Assembly (NCBI GenBank): GCA_902475515.1
Contig: CABSAB010000117.1
Coordinates: 1 to 5,561, forward strand
Reading direction: 5' to 3'
DNA from: an uncultured Eubacteriales bacterium
GTDB lineage: Bacteria > Bacillota > Clostridia > Oscillospirales > Oscillospiraceae
DNA length: 5,561 nucleotides
In this document: positions 1 to 5,561 of the stretch, one piece after another
Position numbering within the stretch: the first letter of the stretch is position 1
Layout: every line of letters begins with the position of its first letter
The notes under the pieces: model-generated
What the model saw: only the letters and a program-made list of their open reading frames with translations
Told to the model about the DNA's origin: nothing
The model's database searches: none
Position numbers and translations under genes: made by a program

Positions 1-2
1 GT

Positions 3-728
3 CTTCTGGATATTCCCCAAAACGGGCAGAAATTTGACAGCGGCAGCGCCCCGGTGTATTCTGCCGAGGCCGTCTCTGCCGCAGCTGCCCAGGACCCCGG
101 TTTCTCCCTGCTGCAGGGGGAGATCAGCCGCCGCCTGGGCCGGGTGCTCACCAGCGAGGAGCTGAAGACGCTGCTTGCCATCCGGGATTATCTTAAGCTG
201 CCGCCGGAGGTGGTGAGCATGGCCCTCACCTACTGCCTCCAGCGGAATGAATACCGCAATCAAACCAGCGGCGAAAACCGCACCGTCTCCATGCGCACAT
301 TGGAAAAAGAGTGCTATGCCTGGGCCAACCGGGGCATCACCACTCTGGAGGGGGCGGCGGAGTACATCAACCGGAACCTCCAGATGCTCTCCCCCGAGGG
401 CCAGGTGAAAAAGGCCCTGCAATTAGACCGGCCGCTGATCGATTCTGAGCGGCAGTACATCCGCGCCTGGCTGGAGATGGGCTTCGAGCCCGCCGCCATC
501 GCCCTGGCCTATGAAAAGACCGTGCTGCAAACAGGCAAGCTCACCTGGCGGTATCTCAATAAGATCCTGCTGAACTGGCACGAAAAGAATCTGCACACCC
601 CGGCGGAGATCCAGGGAGAAACGAAGCCCCAGGCCCAGGCACCCGCCGCAGATTACACCCTGGGCGAAAGCGAACTGGCTGCCATCAAGAAGCTCAAACG
701 GCTTCGGGACAGCCTGAAGGAGGAATAA
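3..728 (+). CDS. DnaD-domain replication initiation/primosome protein, 5' end outside window
   Basis: This is a DnaD/DnaB_2-family protein of the Gram-positive primosome, which helps remodel origin or restart DNA and recruit the helicase loader. The frame is open to the left edge. The first possible start, GTG at 54, has no Shine-Dalgarno sequence and lies in an Ala/Ser/Pro/Gln-rich linker, so the true start and probably an N-terminal winged-helix domain lie upstream. Counting from GTG 54, two DnaB_2-like helical modules are visible, at about residues 17-108 and 118-182. The second ends in the family motif Y-x3-I-x3-W (YLNKILLNW, 167-175). The matching position in the first module is a looser version (TLEKECYAW, 82-90). 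A Pro/Ala/Gln linker (about 188-200) leads to a Lys-rich C-terminal helix. The stop is 2 bases before the helicase-loader gene, so the pair is almost certainly co-transcribed. The family call is firm from the motif and context; the exact DnaD paralogue is not resolved. Confidence 0.85.
   Translation, partial: LLDIPQNGQKFDSGSAPVYSAEAVSAAAAQDPGFSLLQGEISRRLGRVLTSEELKTLLAIRDYLKLPPEVVSMALTYCLQRNEYRNQTSGENRTVSMRTLEKECYAWANRGITTLEGAAEYINRNLQMLSPEGQVKKALQLDRPLIDSERQYIRAWLEMGFEPAAIALAYEKTVLQTGKLTWRYLNKILLNWHEKNLHTPAEIQGETKPQAQAPAADYTLGESELAAIKKLKRLRDSLKEE
717..723 (+). promoter_or_regulatory. Ribosome binding site of the helicase-loader gene
   Basis: A full AAGGAGG lies inside the last codons of the DnaD-domain gene, 7 bases before the ATG at 731. 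It fixes the start of the loader gene and suggests translational coupling of the two genes. Confidence 0.85.
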
Positions 729-730
729 CT

Positions 731-1717
731 ATGGGATATTCCAGCGAGGTCCTCTCCCGGGCCAGAAAACGCCATGAGGCCGCCGTCACAGAACACCGGC
801 AGGCCCAGCGGCATCTCCAGCAGCAGGCCTATACCCAGCACCCCGAGATCCGGGCGCTGGACAAGGAGCTCCAGCAGACCATGGCCGACGTCATGGCCCA
901 GGCTCTCCGCCGCGGGGAAGACCCCCGGGAGGCCATTGCCTCCATTCGGGAGAAAAACCAACAGCTCCAGCTCCAGCGGCGGCAGCTGATCCGGGCAGCG
1001 GGCTATGATCCGGAGCAGCTGGACGGCAAGCCCCTTTGCCCCCTGTGCGGAGATTCCGGCTATGTGGGCGAGCGGATGTGTGACTGCCTGCTGGACTACT
1101 GCAAGGCAGAACAGCGCCGGGAACTGACCAGCCTGCTGTCCCTGGATGTATGCTTTGACGACTTTCAGCTGGACTACTATTCGGACCTGGTGAACCCCGC
1201 CACCGGCCTTTCTCCCCGGGCGCAGATGGAGCTGATCTATGAGACCTGCGTAAACTATGCCAGCCACTTTGACCCGGCCCGGGCTAGGAACCTGCTCATG
1301 AGCGGCGCGCCGGGGCTTGGCAAGACCTTCCTCTCGGCCTGCATCGCCGGGGCGGTGGTGTCCAAGGGCTGCAGCGTGGTATATGACACCGCCATCCATG
1401 TCTTTTCCTGCATGGAGGCCGTAAAATTCGGCCGGGCCACCGAGGAGGAGCGGCAGAGCGCCGACCGCCTGATGGCCTGCGACCTGCTGATTCTGGACGA
1501 TCTGGGTACGGAGATGGAAAATTCCTTCATTCCCTCGGCCCTGTACAGCATTGTAAACAGCAGGCTGGTTTCCGGGAAGCCCACCATCATCTCCACCAAC
1601 CTGACCATGGAGCGGATCGCGGGGCGGTATTCTCCCCCCGTAGTCTCCCGGCTGGATGGGGAATATGAGATCCTGAGCTTCGCGGGACAGGACATCCGAA
1701 AGCTGAAAAAAAGATGA
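731..1717 (+). CDS. DnaC/DnaI-like replicative helicase loader, AAA+ ATPase
   Basis: A complete 328-residue AAA+ protein of the DnaC/DnaI class, which acts in the cytoplasm to load the hexameric replicative helicase on single-stranded DNA. The N-terminal ~100 residues are Gln/Arg-rich and helical, probably a coiled coil that contacts the helicase. Next comes a cysteine cluster (C103, C106, C117, C119, C124; CPLC...CDC), resembling the zinc-binding N-terminal region of Bacillus DnaI. The ATPase core has Walker A GAPGLGKT (192-199), Walker B LLILDD (252-257), a sensor-1 STN (288-290), and a C-terminal SRLDG (306-310) whose Arg307 fits the arginine-finger box of the family. ATG 731 is set by an AAGGAGG 7 bases upstream. 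It follows a DnaD-domain gene, as is common in Clostridia, and ends directly in a terminator. The related IstB transposon ATPases share this fold, but no transposase gene is adjacent and the zinc region plus DnaD partner favour the loader. Confidence 0.92.
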   Translation: MGYSSEVLSRARKRHEAAVTEHRQAQRHLQQQAYTQHPEIRALDKELQQTMADVMAQALRRGEDPREAIASIREKNQQLQLQRRQLIRAAGYDPEQLDGKPLCPLCGDSGYVGERMCDCLLDYCKAEQRRELTSLLSLDVCFDDFQLDYYSDLVNPATGLSPRAQMELIYETCVNYASHFDPARARNLLMSGAPGLGKTFLSACIAGAVVSKGCSVVYDTAIHVFSCMEAVKFGRATEEERQSADRLMACDLLILDDLGTEMENSFIPSALYSIVNSRLVSGKPTIISTNLTMERIAGRYSPPVVSRLDGEYEILSFAGQDIRKLKKR

Positions 1718-1752
1718 AAAAAGAGACTGCCTGCTGGCAGTCTCTTTTTTTT
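1717..1752. terminator. Bidirectional Rho-independent terminator between convergent operons
   Basis: A perfect 9-bp stem, GAGACTGCC (1723-1731) with GGCAGTCTC (1736-1744), encloses the 4-base loop TGCT. It is flanked by six A's on the left (1717-1722) and eight T's on the right (1745-1752). On the plus strand it starts at the stop codon of the helicase-loader gene and ends in a U-tract. On the minus strand it lies 8 bases past the stop of the permease gene and again ends in a U-tract. It should therefore end both transcripts. Confidence 0.93.
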
Positions 1753-1760
1753 GATTGCGT

Positions 1761-2744
1761 TTACCGTTCCTCCCGGAAGTAGGCATTGCCCAAGCTTGCG
1801 GGGGGCTGATTTTCCCGCTTTTGATGGATGGAGATGGTCACCAGCACGATCACCGTCACCACGTAGGGGAGTATCTTATAGATCTCCGTGGGGATACCCA
1901 GCTGGGTCACACGCATGTACATGATCATCAGCCCGCCGAAGACCACCGAGCCCCAGACCGCCCGGAGCGGCCGCCACAGGGCAAAGATCACCAGTGCCAC
2001 TGCCAGCCAGCCCTTGCCGTCCATGGCGCCGGTGGACCAGTTTCCGCCGCCGGAGACCATGGTGAAATACAGGCCGCCCAAACCGCAGACGCCGCCGCCA
2101 AGGCAGGTGGCCAGGTATTTGTACCGGGTCACGTTGATGCCCGCCGCATCGGCAGTGGCGGGGTCCTCTCCCACTGCCCGCAGGCTCAGGCCGCTGCGGG
2201 TCCGCGAGAGATACCAGGCCATTACAAAGGCGATGACCAGCACCAGATAGATCATAAAATTGTAGGAAAACAACAGCTTCCCCACCACAGGAATATCCCG
2301 CAGAAACGCCGGGAGCATGGGCTGGGAGAAGATGGCCCCCGCCGCCTCGGACACCTGGAGCCGCCCGCCGCCGATCCCCCGGAAATACTCTCCGAAGAAC
2401 TCGCCGTAGCCCACGCCGAAGATGGTCAGGGCCAGGCCGGTGACATTCTGATTGGTCCGGAGGGTGATGGTCAAAAAGGAGTACAGCAGGCTCCCCAGCG
2501 CCGCCGCCAAAAACGCCGCCGCAAATGCAATGACTGCCGCCACCGCCGGGATGGCCCCGGTGCCCGCGGCCCGCTCATAGATAAACGCCGCGATGAGGCC
2601 CGAGGAGCCGCCCATATAGATCAGGCCCTCCACGCCCAGGTTCATATTCCCGGCCTTTTCCGTGAGGATCTCGCCCAGAGTTCCGTACATCAGCGTGGTG
2701 CCCATGAGCACGGCGGCCACAAAGAAGTTTACGAAGAATGTCAT
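1761..2744 (-). CDS. BMP-type ABC importer permease, second subunit (NupQ/YufQ-like)
   Basis: A 327-residue inner-membrane permease of the BPD_transp_2 family, last gene of the transporter operon. It resembles the nucleoside importer subunit NupQ (YufQ). There are about eight or nine hydrophobic segments, with clear ones near residues 4-22, 38-54, 64-92, 100-115, 160-180, 210-230, 247-257, 264-276 and 290-306. Family landmarks are EKAGNMNLGVEG (29-40), the conserved TNQNVTGLALTIFG (97-110), the cytoplasmic ATPase-contact loop GEDPATADAAGINV (192-205), and GKGWLAVALVIFALWRP (243-259). Length is normal for the family. The ATG overlaps the stop of the upstream permease by 4 bases (ATGA) and has an AAGGAGGT 6 bases before it. 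Purine or general nucleosides are the usual substrates of this subfamily. Related spirochaete systems move riboflavin, so the substrate is inferred, not shown. Confidence 0.9.
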   Translation of the reverse strand: MTFFVNFFVAAVLMGTTLMYGTLGEILTEKAGNMNLGVEGLIYMGGSSGLIAAFIYERAAGTGAIPAVAAVIAFAAAFLAAALGSLLYSFLTITLRTNQNVTGLALTIFGVGYGEFFGEYFRGIGGGRLQVSEAAGAIFSQPMLPAFLRDIPVVGKLLFSYNFMIYLVLVIAFVMAWYLSRTRSGLSLRAVGEDPATADAAGINVTRYKYLATCLGGGVCGLGGLYFTMVSGGGNWSTGAMDGKGWLAVALVIFALWRPLRAVWGSVVFGGLMIMYMRVTQLGIPTEIYKILPYVVTVIVLVTISIHQKRENQPPASLGNAYFREER

Positions 2745-3832
2745 GAGGCCACCTCCTTGTGCTTTTTCCGCAGGATCATGCGGTAGCGGATGAAGAACTC
2801 ACTTGAAAGCATACAAAACAGGATCAGCCCCGTGAGCATATCGCTCATGGATTCCGGCAGGGCGTTATGGGTCAGCGTGTTGATGGTGGCGGCGCCCTTC
2901 TCCAGCACTGCCAGCAGCGCTGAGATAAATACCATGCCGATGGGATTCAGCTGGGCCAGCCACGCCACGGTGATGCCTGTGAAGCCAACGCCCCCAGCCA
3001 CGGAATCCGACAGGGTGTAGTTGATACCGGACACCATGATAAAGCCCACAATGCCCGCCACCGCACCGGAGACGAACATGGTCCGCACGATGACGCTGCC
3101 CACACGGATGCCCGCATACCGGGCCGTGGCCTCCGATTCGCCCACCACGGCGATCTGATAGCCATGCTTGGTGTACCGCAGGTACAGGAACATAAACAGC
3201 ACCAGCACCAGCACAATAAAGCCGCCTGCGGTGATGCCCCAGACCTCCGGCATTCTGGCCGCCGGGGCGAAGCGGTCGATCATCTGGGTGCCCTTGGGCA
3301 CCTTCTCCCAGGGCCCGCCCTGGAGATATTTCACAATGCCGATGGCAATGTAGTTGAGCATCAGGGTAAACAGCGTTTCGTTGGTGCCCCATTTGGCCCG
3401 GAATGCCGCCGGGAGCATGCCCCAGAGGCCGCCGCCGATGGCCGCCGCCAGGAACATCACCGGGATCAGCACATAGCCCGGCCAGCTGTTTTGAAAGGTC
3501 AGGGCAAAGTAGGTGGCAAAGATGCCGCCCATGGTGATCTGCCCCTCCACACCGATGTTCCAGAATTTCATCTTAAAGGCCGGGGCAATGGCCAGCGCCG
3601 CCCCCAGCAGCGGGATCATCAGCTTGACGGTCTGCTGGATATTTAACGGACTTCCCAGCGCACCCCCCAGCATGGCGCCGTACACCGACACGGGATCATA
3701 GCCCACTGCCACGATCAGCCCCGCAAAGAGCACCAGCGCCGCCAGGATCGACCCGATCCGAATGGCCCAGGCCGTAAGCGTTCCCACATCGTCCCGCTTG
3801 GAAAGGCGAATCAGAGGTTCCTTCTTATTCAT
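2741..3832 (-). CDS. BMP-type ABC importer permease, first subunit (NupP/YufP-like)
   Basis: A 363-residue BPD_transp_2 permease, the partner of the following gene in the membrane channel. A short charged cytoplasmic N-terminus (1-22) precedes the first membrane segment (about 24-44). Further hydrophobic segments lie near 70-84, 98-113, 120-142, 153-170, 202-219, 250-270, 281-292, 297-312 and 331-347. Family landmarks are FWNIGVEGQITMGG (90-103), the NETLFTLMLNYIA stretch (151-163), and the ATPase-contact loop GESEATARYAGIRV (231-244). The segment between about 171 and 198 is a hydrophilic extracytoplasmic loop, the usual place for variation linked to substrate. A basic tail (KKHK) ends the protein. 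The ATG overlaps the ATPase stop codon by 4 bases and follows GGAGG with a 6-base spacer. By family it should import nucleosides together with the ATPase and the upstream binding protein; the exact substrate is not readable from sequence. Confidence 0.9.
   Translation of the reverse strand: MNKKEPLIRLSKRDDVGTLTAWAIRIGSILAALVLFAGLIVAVGYDPVSVYGAMLGGALGSPLNIQQTVKLMIPLLGAALAIAPAFKMKFWNIGVEGQITMGGIFATYFALTFQNSWPGYVLIPVMFLAAAIGGGLWGMLPAAFRAKWGTNETLFTLMLNYIAIGIVKYLQGGPWEKVPKGTQMIDRFAPAARMPEVWGITAGGFIVLVLVLFMFLYLRYTKHGYQIAVVGESEATARYAGIRVGSVIVRTMFVSGAVAGIVGFIMVSGINYTLSDSVAGGVGFTGITVAWLAQLNPIGMVFISALLAVLEKGAATINTLTHNALPESMSDMLTGLILFCMLSSEFFIRYRMILRKKHKEVAS
2751..2758 (-). promoter_or_regulatory. Ribosome binding site of the NupQ-like permease
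   Basis: AAGGAGGT on the minus strand, 6 bases before the ATG at 2744 and inside the last codons of the preceding permease. With the ATGA overlap it supports coupled translation of the two permease subunits in matched amounts. Confidence 0.8.
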
Positions 3833-5352
3833 GCTTCCCCTCCAATCTTCGTCATCATCAGGCCCACCTGCTCACGGGTGGCGGTGCGCCCATCTACGAT
3901 CCCGCTGACCTGGCCGCCGCAGAGCACCAGGATGCGGTCACACAGTTCTAAAAGCACGTCCAAGTCCTCGCCCACATAGATCACCGCCACGCCCTTTTGC
4001 TTCTGCTCGGTGAGCAGGCGGTAGATGGTGTAGGAGGTGTTGATGTCCAATCCCCGGACCGCGTAGGCCGTCATAAGGATCTTCGGCCCCGAGGCGATCT
4101 CCCGGCCCACCAGGACCTTCTGCACGTTGCCGCCGGACATCCGCCGGACAGGGGTCTGGATGCTGGGGGTCACCACCTCCAGGTCCTCCTTGACCTTCTC
4201 CGCCAGCACCTCGGGGGTCTTGCGGTCCGACAGGCCGAACTTGCCGCGCTTAAAGGAGCGGAGCATCATATTGCCTGCCATGTCCATGTTCCCGACCAGG
4301 CCCATGCCCAGCCGGTCCTCCGGCACAAAGCTCAAGCGAACACCCAGATCCCGGATCTCCATGGCGGATTTCCCCAGCAGCTCCTGGGGTTCCCCCTCCC
4401 CGTGGTAGACGATGGAGCCGCTCTGGGGGCGCTGCAATCCCGCAACCGCCTCCAGCAGCTCCTTCTGCCCGCAGCCGGAGATGCCCGCGATGCCGAGAAT
4501 CTCGCCGCCATAGGCGTCAAAGCTCACATTGCTGACCTTGGTGACGCCGTTTCCGTCCACCACCGTCAGGCCGGATACGGAAAGGAGCTTTACCGGATCT
4601 ACCGGCTCCGGCCGGTGGATATTCAGTGTGGTGGCCTGTCCCACCATCATGTCCGTCAGGGACTGGGCCGTGGCGTCCTTTGTGTCCACGGTTCCGATGT
4701 GCTCGCCCTTTCTCAGCACTGCCACCCGGTCCGAAAGCTCCAGCACCTCCTGGAGCTTGTGGGTGATGATGATAATGGCCTTGCCGTCGTCCCGCATGGC
4801 CCGGAGCACGGCAAATAGCTTCTCCGTCTCCTGCGGTGTCAGCACCGCCGTAGGCTCGTCCAGGATCAGGATGTCCGCTCCCCGGTAGAGGACCTTGATG
4901 ATTTCCACGGTCTGCTTTTCCGATACAGACATATCGTAGATCTTCTTCTCGGGGTCAATGTGAAAGCCGTATTTCTCGCTGATCTCCCGAACCTTGGCGG
5001 CCACGGCCTTTTTATCGAATTTCCCCGGCTCCCGGAGCCCCAGGACGATATTCTCCGCCGCCGTGAGCACATCCACCAGCTTGAAATGCTGGTGGATCAT
5101 TCCGATGCCCAGGTCAATGGCGTCCTTGGGTGAGCGGATGGTCACCGCTTGATCTCCCACGAACACATGGCCCTCATCGGGGAAATAGATGCCCGAAAGC
5201 ATGTTCATCAGCGTGGTTTTACCGCTGCCGTTTTCCCCCAGAAGCGACAGGATCTCTCCCCGCCGCACCTCCAGGGAAACCGCGCGGTTCGCCACCACAT
5301 CTCCGAACCGTTTCGTAATATCCACAAGGCGAATCGCAATTTGACTCTCCAA
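3829..5352 (-). CDS. BMP-type ABC importer ATPase with two nucleotide-binding domains (NupO/YufO-like)
   Basis: A cytoplasmic tandem ABC ATPase, 507 residues from the TTG at 5352, that powers the two permeases encoded downstream. Domain 1 has Walker A GENGSGKT (39-46), Q-loop Q88, signature MSVSEKQ (141-147), Walker B ILILDEP (161-167; D165, E166) and switch H198. Domain 2 has a degenerate Walker A, GISGCGQKE (290-298), an intact signature MSGGNVQ (405-411), a Walker B region without the usual Asp-Glu (LMTAYAVRGLD, 426-436) and Glu462 where the switch His should be. Such an asymmetric pair is normal for sugar and nucleoside importers of this class. The frame extends 3 codons further to GTG 5361, but AGAAAGG directly abuts that codon and stands 9 bases from TTG 5352. 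TTG also puts Walker A near residue 40, as in relatives, so I prefer it. The stop overlaps the first permease by 4 bases. Confidence 0.92.
   Translation of the reverse strand: MESQIAIRLVDITKRFGDVVANRAVSLEVRRGEILSLLGENGSGKTTLMNMLSGIYFPDEGHVFVGDQAVTIRSPKDAIDLGIGMIHQHFKLVDVLTAAENIVLGLREPGKFDKKAVAAKVREISEKYGFHIDPEKKIYDMSVSEKQTVEIIKVLYRGADILILDEPTAVLTPQETEKLFAVLRAMRDDGKAIIIITHKLQEVLELSDRVAVLRKGEHIGTVDTKDATAQSLTDMMVGQATTLNIHRPEPVDPVKLLSVSGLTVVDGNGVTKVSNVSFDAYGGEILGIAGISGCGQKELLEAVAGLQRPQSGSIVYHGEGEPQELLGKSAMEIRDLGVRLSFVPEDRLGMGLVGNMDMAGNMMLRSFKRGKFGLSDRKTPEVLAEKVKEDLEVVTPSIQTPVRRMSGGNVQKVLVGREIASGPKILMTAYAVRGLDINTSYTIYRLLTEQKQKGVAVIYVGEDLDVLLELCDRILVLCGGQVSGIVDGRTATREQVGLMMTKIGGEA
3839..3843 (-). 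promoter_or_regulatory. Ribosome binding site of the NupP-like permease
   Basis: GGAGG on the minus strand, 6 bases before the ATG at 3832 and contained within the ATPase C-terminal codons. It supports that start and the ATGA coupling with the ATPase. Confidence 0.7.
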
Positions 5353-5361
5353 ATACCTCAC

Positions 5362-5368
5362 CCTTTCT
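5362..5368 (-). promoter_or_regulatory. Ribosome binding site deciding the ATPase start
   Basis: AGAAAGG on the minus strand matches the first half of the extended Shine-Dalgarno sequence. It has zero spacing to the GTG at 5361, which is unusable, and 9 bases to the TTG at 5352, which is acceptable. A second purine stretch, GGTGAGG, lies 3 bases before the TTG and is too close to be the main site. Confidence 0.5.
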
Positions 5369-5376
5369 CACAGATT

Positions 5377-5394
5377 CGAAGCTGCTCAGCTTCG
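5377..5394 (-). repeat. Short perfect palindrome overlapping the right arm of the long hairpin
   Basis: CGAAGCTG and CAGCTTCG form a perfect 8-bp inverted repeat separated by two bases (a 7-bp stem with a 4-base loop once folded). It shares 5384-5394 with the 18-bp hairpin, so the two folds exclude each other. It ends 8 bases before the AGAAAGG ribosome site of the ATPase gene. Confidence 0.5.
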
Positions 5395-5423
5395 CTGGAG
5401 GCATCCCTCCGGCAAAGCTCAGC
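5384..5423 (-). repeat. Long intercistronic hairpin (18-bp stem) upstream of the ATPase gene
   Basis: In the minus-strand transcript GCTGAGCTTTGCCGGAGG (5423 to 5406) can pair with CCTCCAGCGAAGCTGAGC (5401 to 5384) around a GATG loop. The stem has 15 Watson-Crick pairs, one G-U wobble and two mismatches. No U-tract follows, so it is not a typical terminator. The likely role is RNA processing, stability, or control of the downstream ATPase. The structure is directly visible; the role is inference. Confidence 0.6.
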
Positions 5424-5433
5424 CGTCCCGATG

Positions 5434-5481
5434 AAACACCATAGGCGAAGCCGGTTTTGCCCGGCTTCGCCCGAAGTGTTT
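5434..5481 (-). repeat. Interrupted hairpin just after the probable binding-protein gene
   Basis: An 11-bp perfect GC-rich stem, ggcgaagccgg (5444-5454) with ccggcttcgcc (5461-5471), closes a 6-base loop. Beyond a 4-by-4 internal loop, AAACAC (5434-5439) pairs with GTGTTT (5476-5481). It begins 7 bases after the stop codon at 5489. The transcript beyond it lacks a real U-tract, so it is better read as a 3'-end protecting or partially terminating hairpin, the type often found between a binding-protein gene and the other transporter genes, where it raises binding-protein output relative to the rest. Confidence 0.6.
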
Positions 5482-5488
5482 CTAAAAA

Positions 5489-5560
5489 TCAGTTGGTGCC
5501 CTTGACAGTGATGATGTCGTCGAGCACAAAGTTGAAGGAAGGCGCGGACTGGGTGGGAAG
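5489..5560 (-). CDS. Probable BMP-family substrate-binding lipoprotein, C-terminal end only
   Basis: An open frame enters from the right edge and codes for 23 residues, ending in FVLDDIITVKGTN before a TGA at 5489-5491. The fragment is too short to identify by sequence. The call rests on position: in BMP-type importer operons the binding lipoprotein usually precedes the tandem ATPase and the two permeases on the same strand. The ending, a short beta-like stretch with no membrane anchor, is compatible with a periplasmic-binding fold. Its signal peptide, lipobox and promoter would lie outside the window. The other two frames on this strand are less likely: one stays open as an Arg/His-rich translation with no visible terminus, and neither fits the spacing to the hairpin. 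Confidence 0.55.
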   Translation of the reverse strand, partial: LPTQSAPSFNFVLDDIITVKGTN

Positions 5561-5561
5561 A

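Noticed and set aside
54..56. GTG at 54 as the true start of the DnaD-domain gene
   Set aside because: There is no Shine-Dalgarno sequence ahead of it, the frame is open to the window edge, and the family normally carries an N-terminal domain before this linker.
959..980. A short run of CAGCTC-like repeats in the helicase-loader gene
   Set aside because: It encodes the Gln/Leu-rich helical region in frame and is ordinary low-complexity coding sequence, not a separate repeat element.
731..1717. IstB-type insertion-sequence ATPase
   Set aside because: There is no IstA-like transposase or terminal inverted repeat in the window; the cysteine cluster and the preceding DnaD-domain gene point to a helicase loader.
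653..1786. A 377-codon open frame on the minus strand opposite the helicase-loader gene
   Set aside because: It is antisense to a gene with clear AAA+ motifs, crosses the bidirectional terminator, has Gly/Pro/His/Gln-rich composition with no recognisable domain, and is explained by third-position GC bias leaving the opposite strand open.
1755..2786. A 343-codon plus-strand open frame opposite the NupQ-like permease
   Set aside because: The translation is His/Gly/Arg/Gln-rich with no fold or motif, no ribosome site was found, and the opposite strand codes for a well-formed membrane protein with family motifs.
3164..3646. A 160-codon plus-strand open frame opposite the NupP-like permease
   Set aside because: It has the same His/Gly/Gln-rich composition typical of the complement of a GC-rich membrane-protein gene, and no supporting signal.
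3997..4818. A 273-codon plus-strand open frame opposite the ABC ATPase
   Set aside because: It is antisense to conserved ATPase motifs and has no domain or ribosome site.
5149..5505. A plus-strand open frame spanning the spacer and the ATPase 5' end
   Set aside because: It runs through the hairpins and the opposite-strand start region, and its translation has no recognisable domain.

Overview
The window looks like a stretch of chromosome from a GC-rich member of the Clostridia, probably a gut bacterium of the Oscillospiraceae/Ruminococcaceae type. This is inferred from a DnaD-domain protein paired with a DnaC/DnaI-type helicase loader (a Firmicutes arrangement), strong AAGGAGG ribosome sites, tight gene packing and GC-biased third positions. 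The genus cannot be fixed from this sequence alone.

Left part, plus strand (1-1717): the 3' part of a DnaD-family replication-initiation/primosome gene, followed 2 bases later by a complete dnaC/dnaI-like helicase-loader ATPase gene. Together they are the machinery that puts the replicative helicase onto DNA.

Junction (1717-1752): the plus-strand operon meets an opposing minus-strand operon in a 43-base gap filled by one strong symmetric hairpin. Its A-tract and T-tract let it act as a Rho-independent terminator in both directions.

Right part, minus strand (5561 down to 1761): a BMP-type (PnrA/Med class) ABC importer operon, most likely for nucleosides. In transcription order it has the last 23 codons of a probable substrate-binding lipoprotein, a spacer of about 130 bases rich in hairpins, a double-domain ABC ATPase, and two BPD_transp_2 permeases. 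The ATPase and the permeases are coupled by two 4-base ATGA overlaps. The lipoprotein would capture substrate outside the membrane, the permease pair would form the channel, and the tandem ATPase would power it with one intact and one degenerate nucleotide site.

I see no clearly novel system here: both operons are ordinary housekeeping or transport loci. The part least explained by known families is the structured spacer at 5362-5488, which holds a long interrupted hairpin, a second near-perfect 18-bp hairpin, and a third hairpin that cannot coexist with the second and lies just upstream of the ATPase ribosome site. No RNA genes, CRISPR arrays or mobile elements were recognised.
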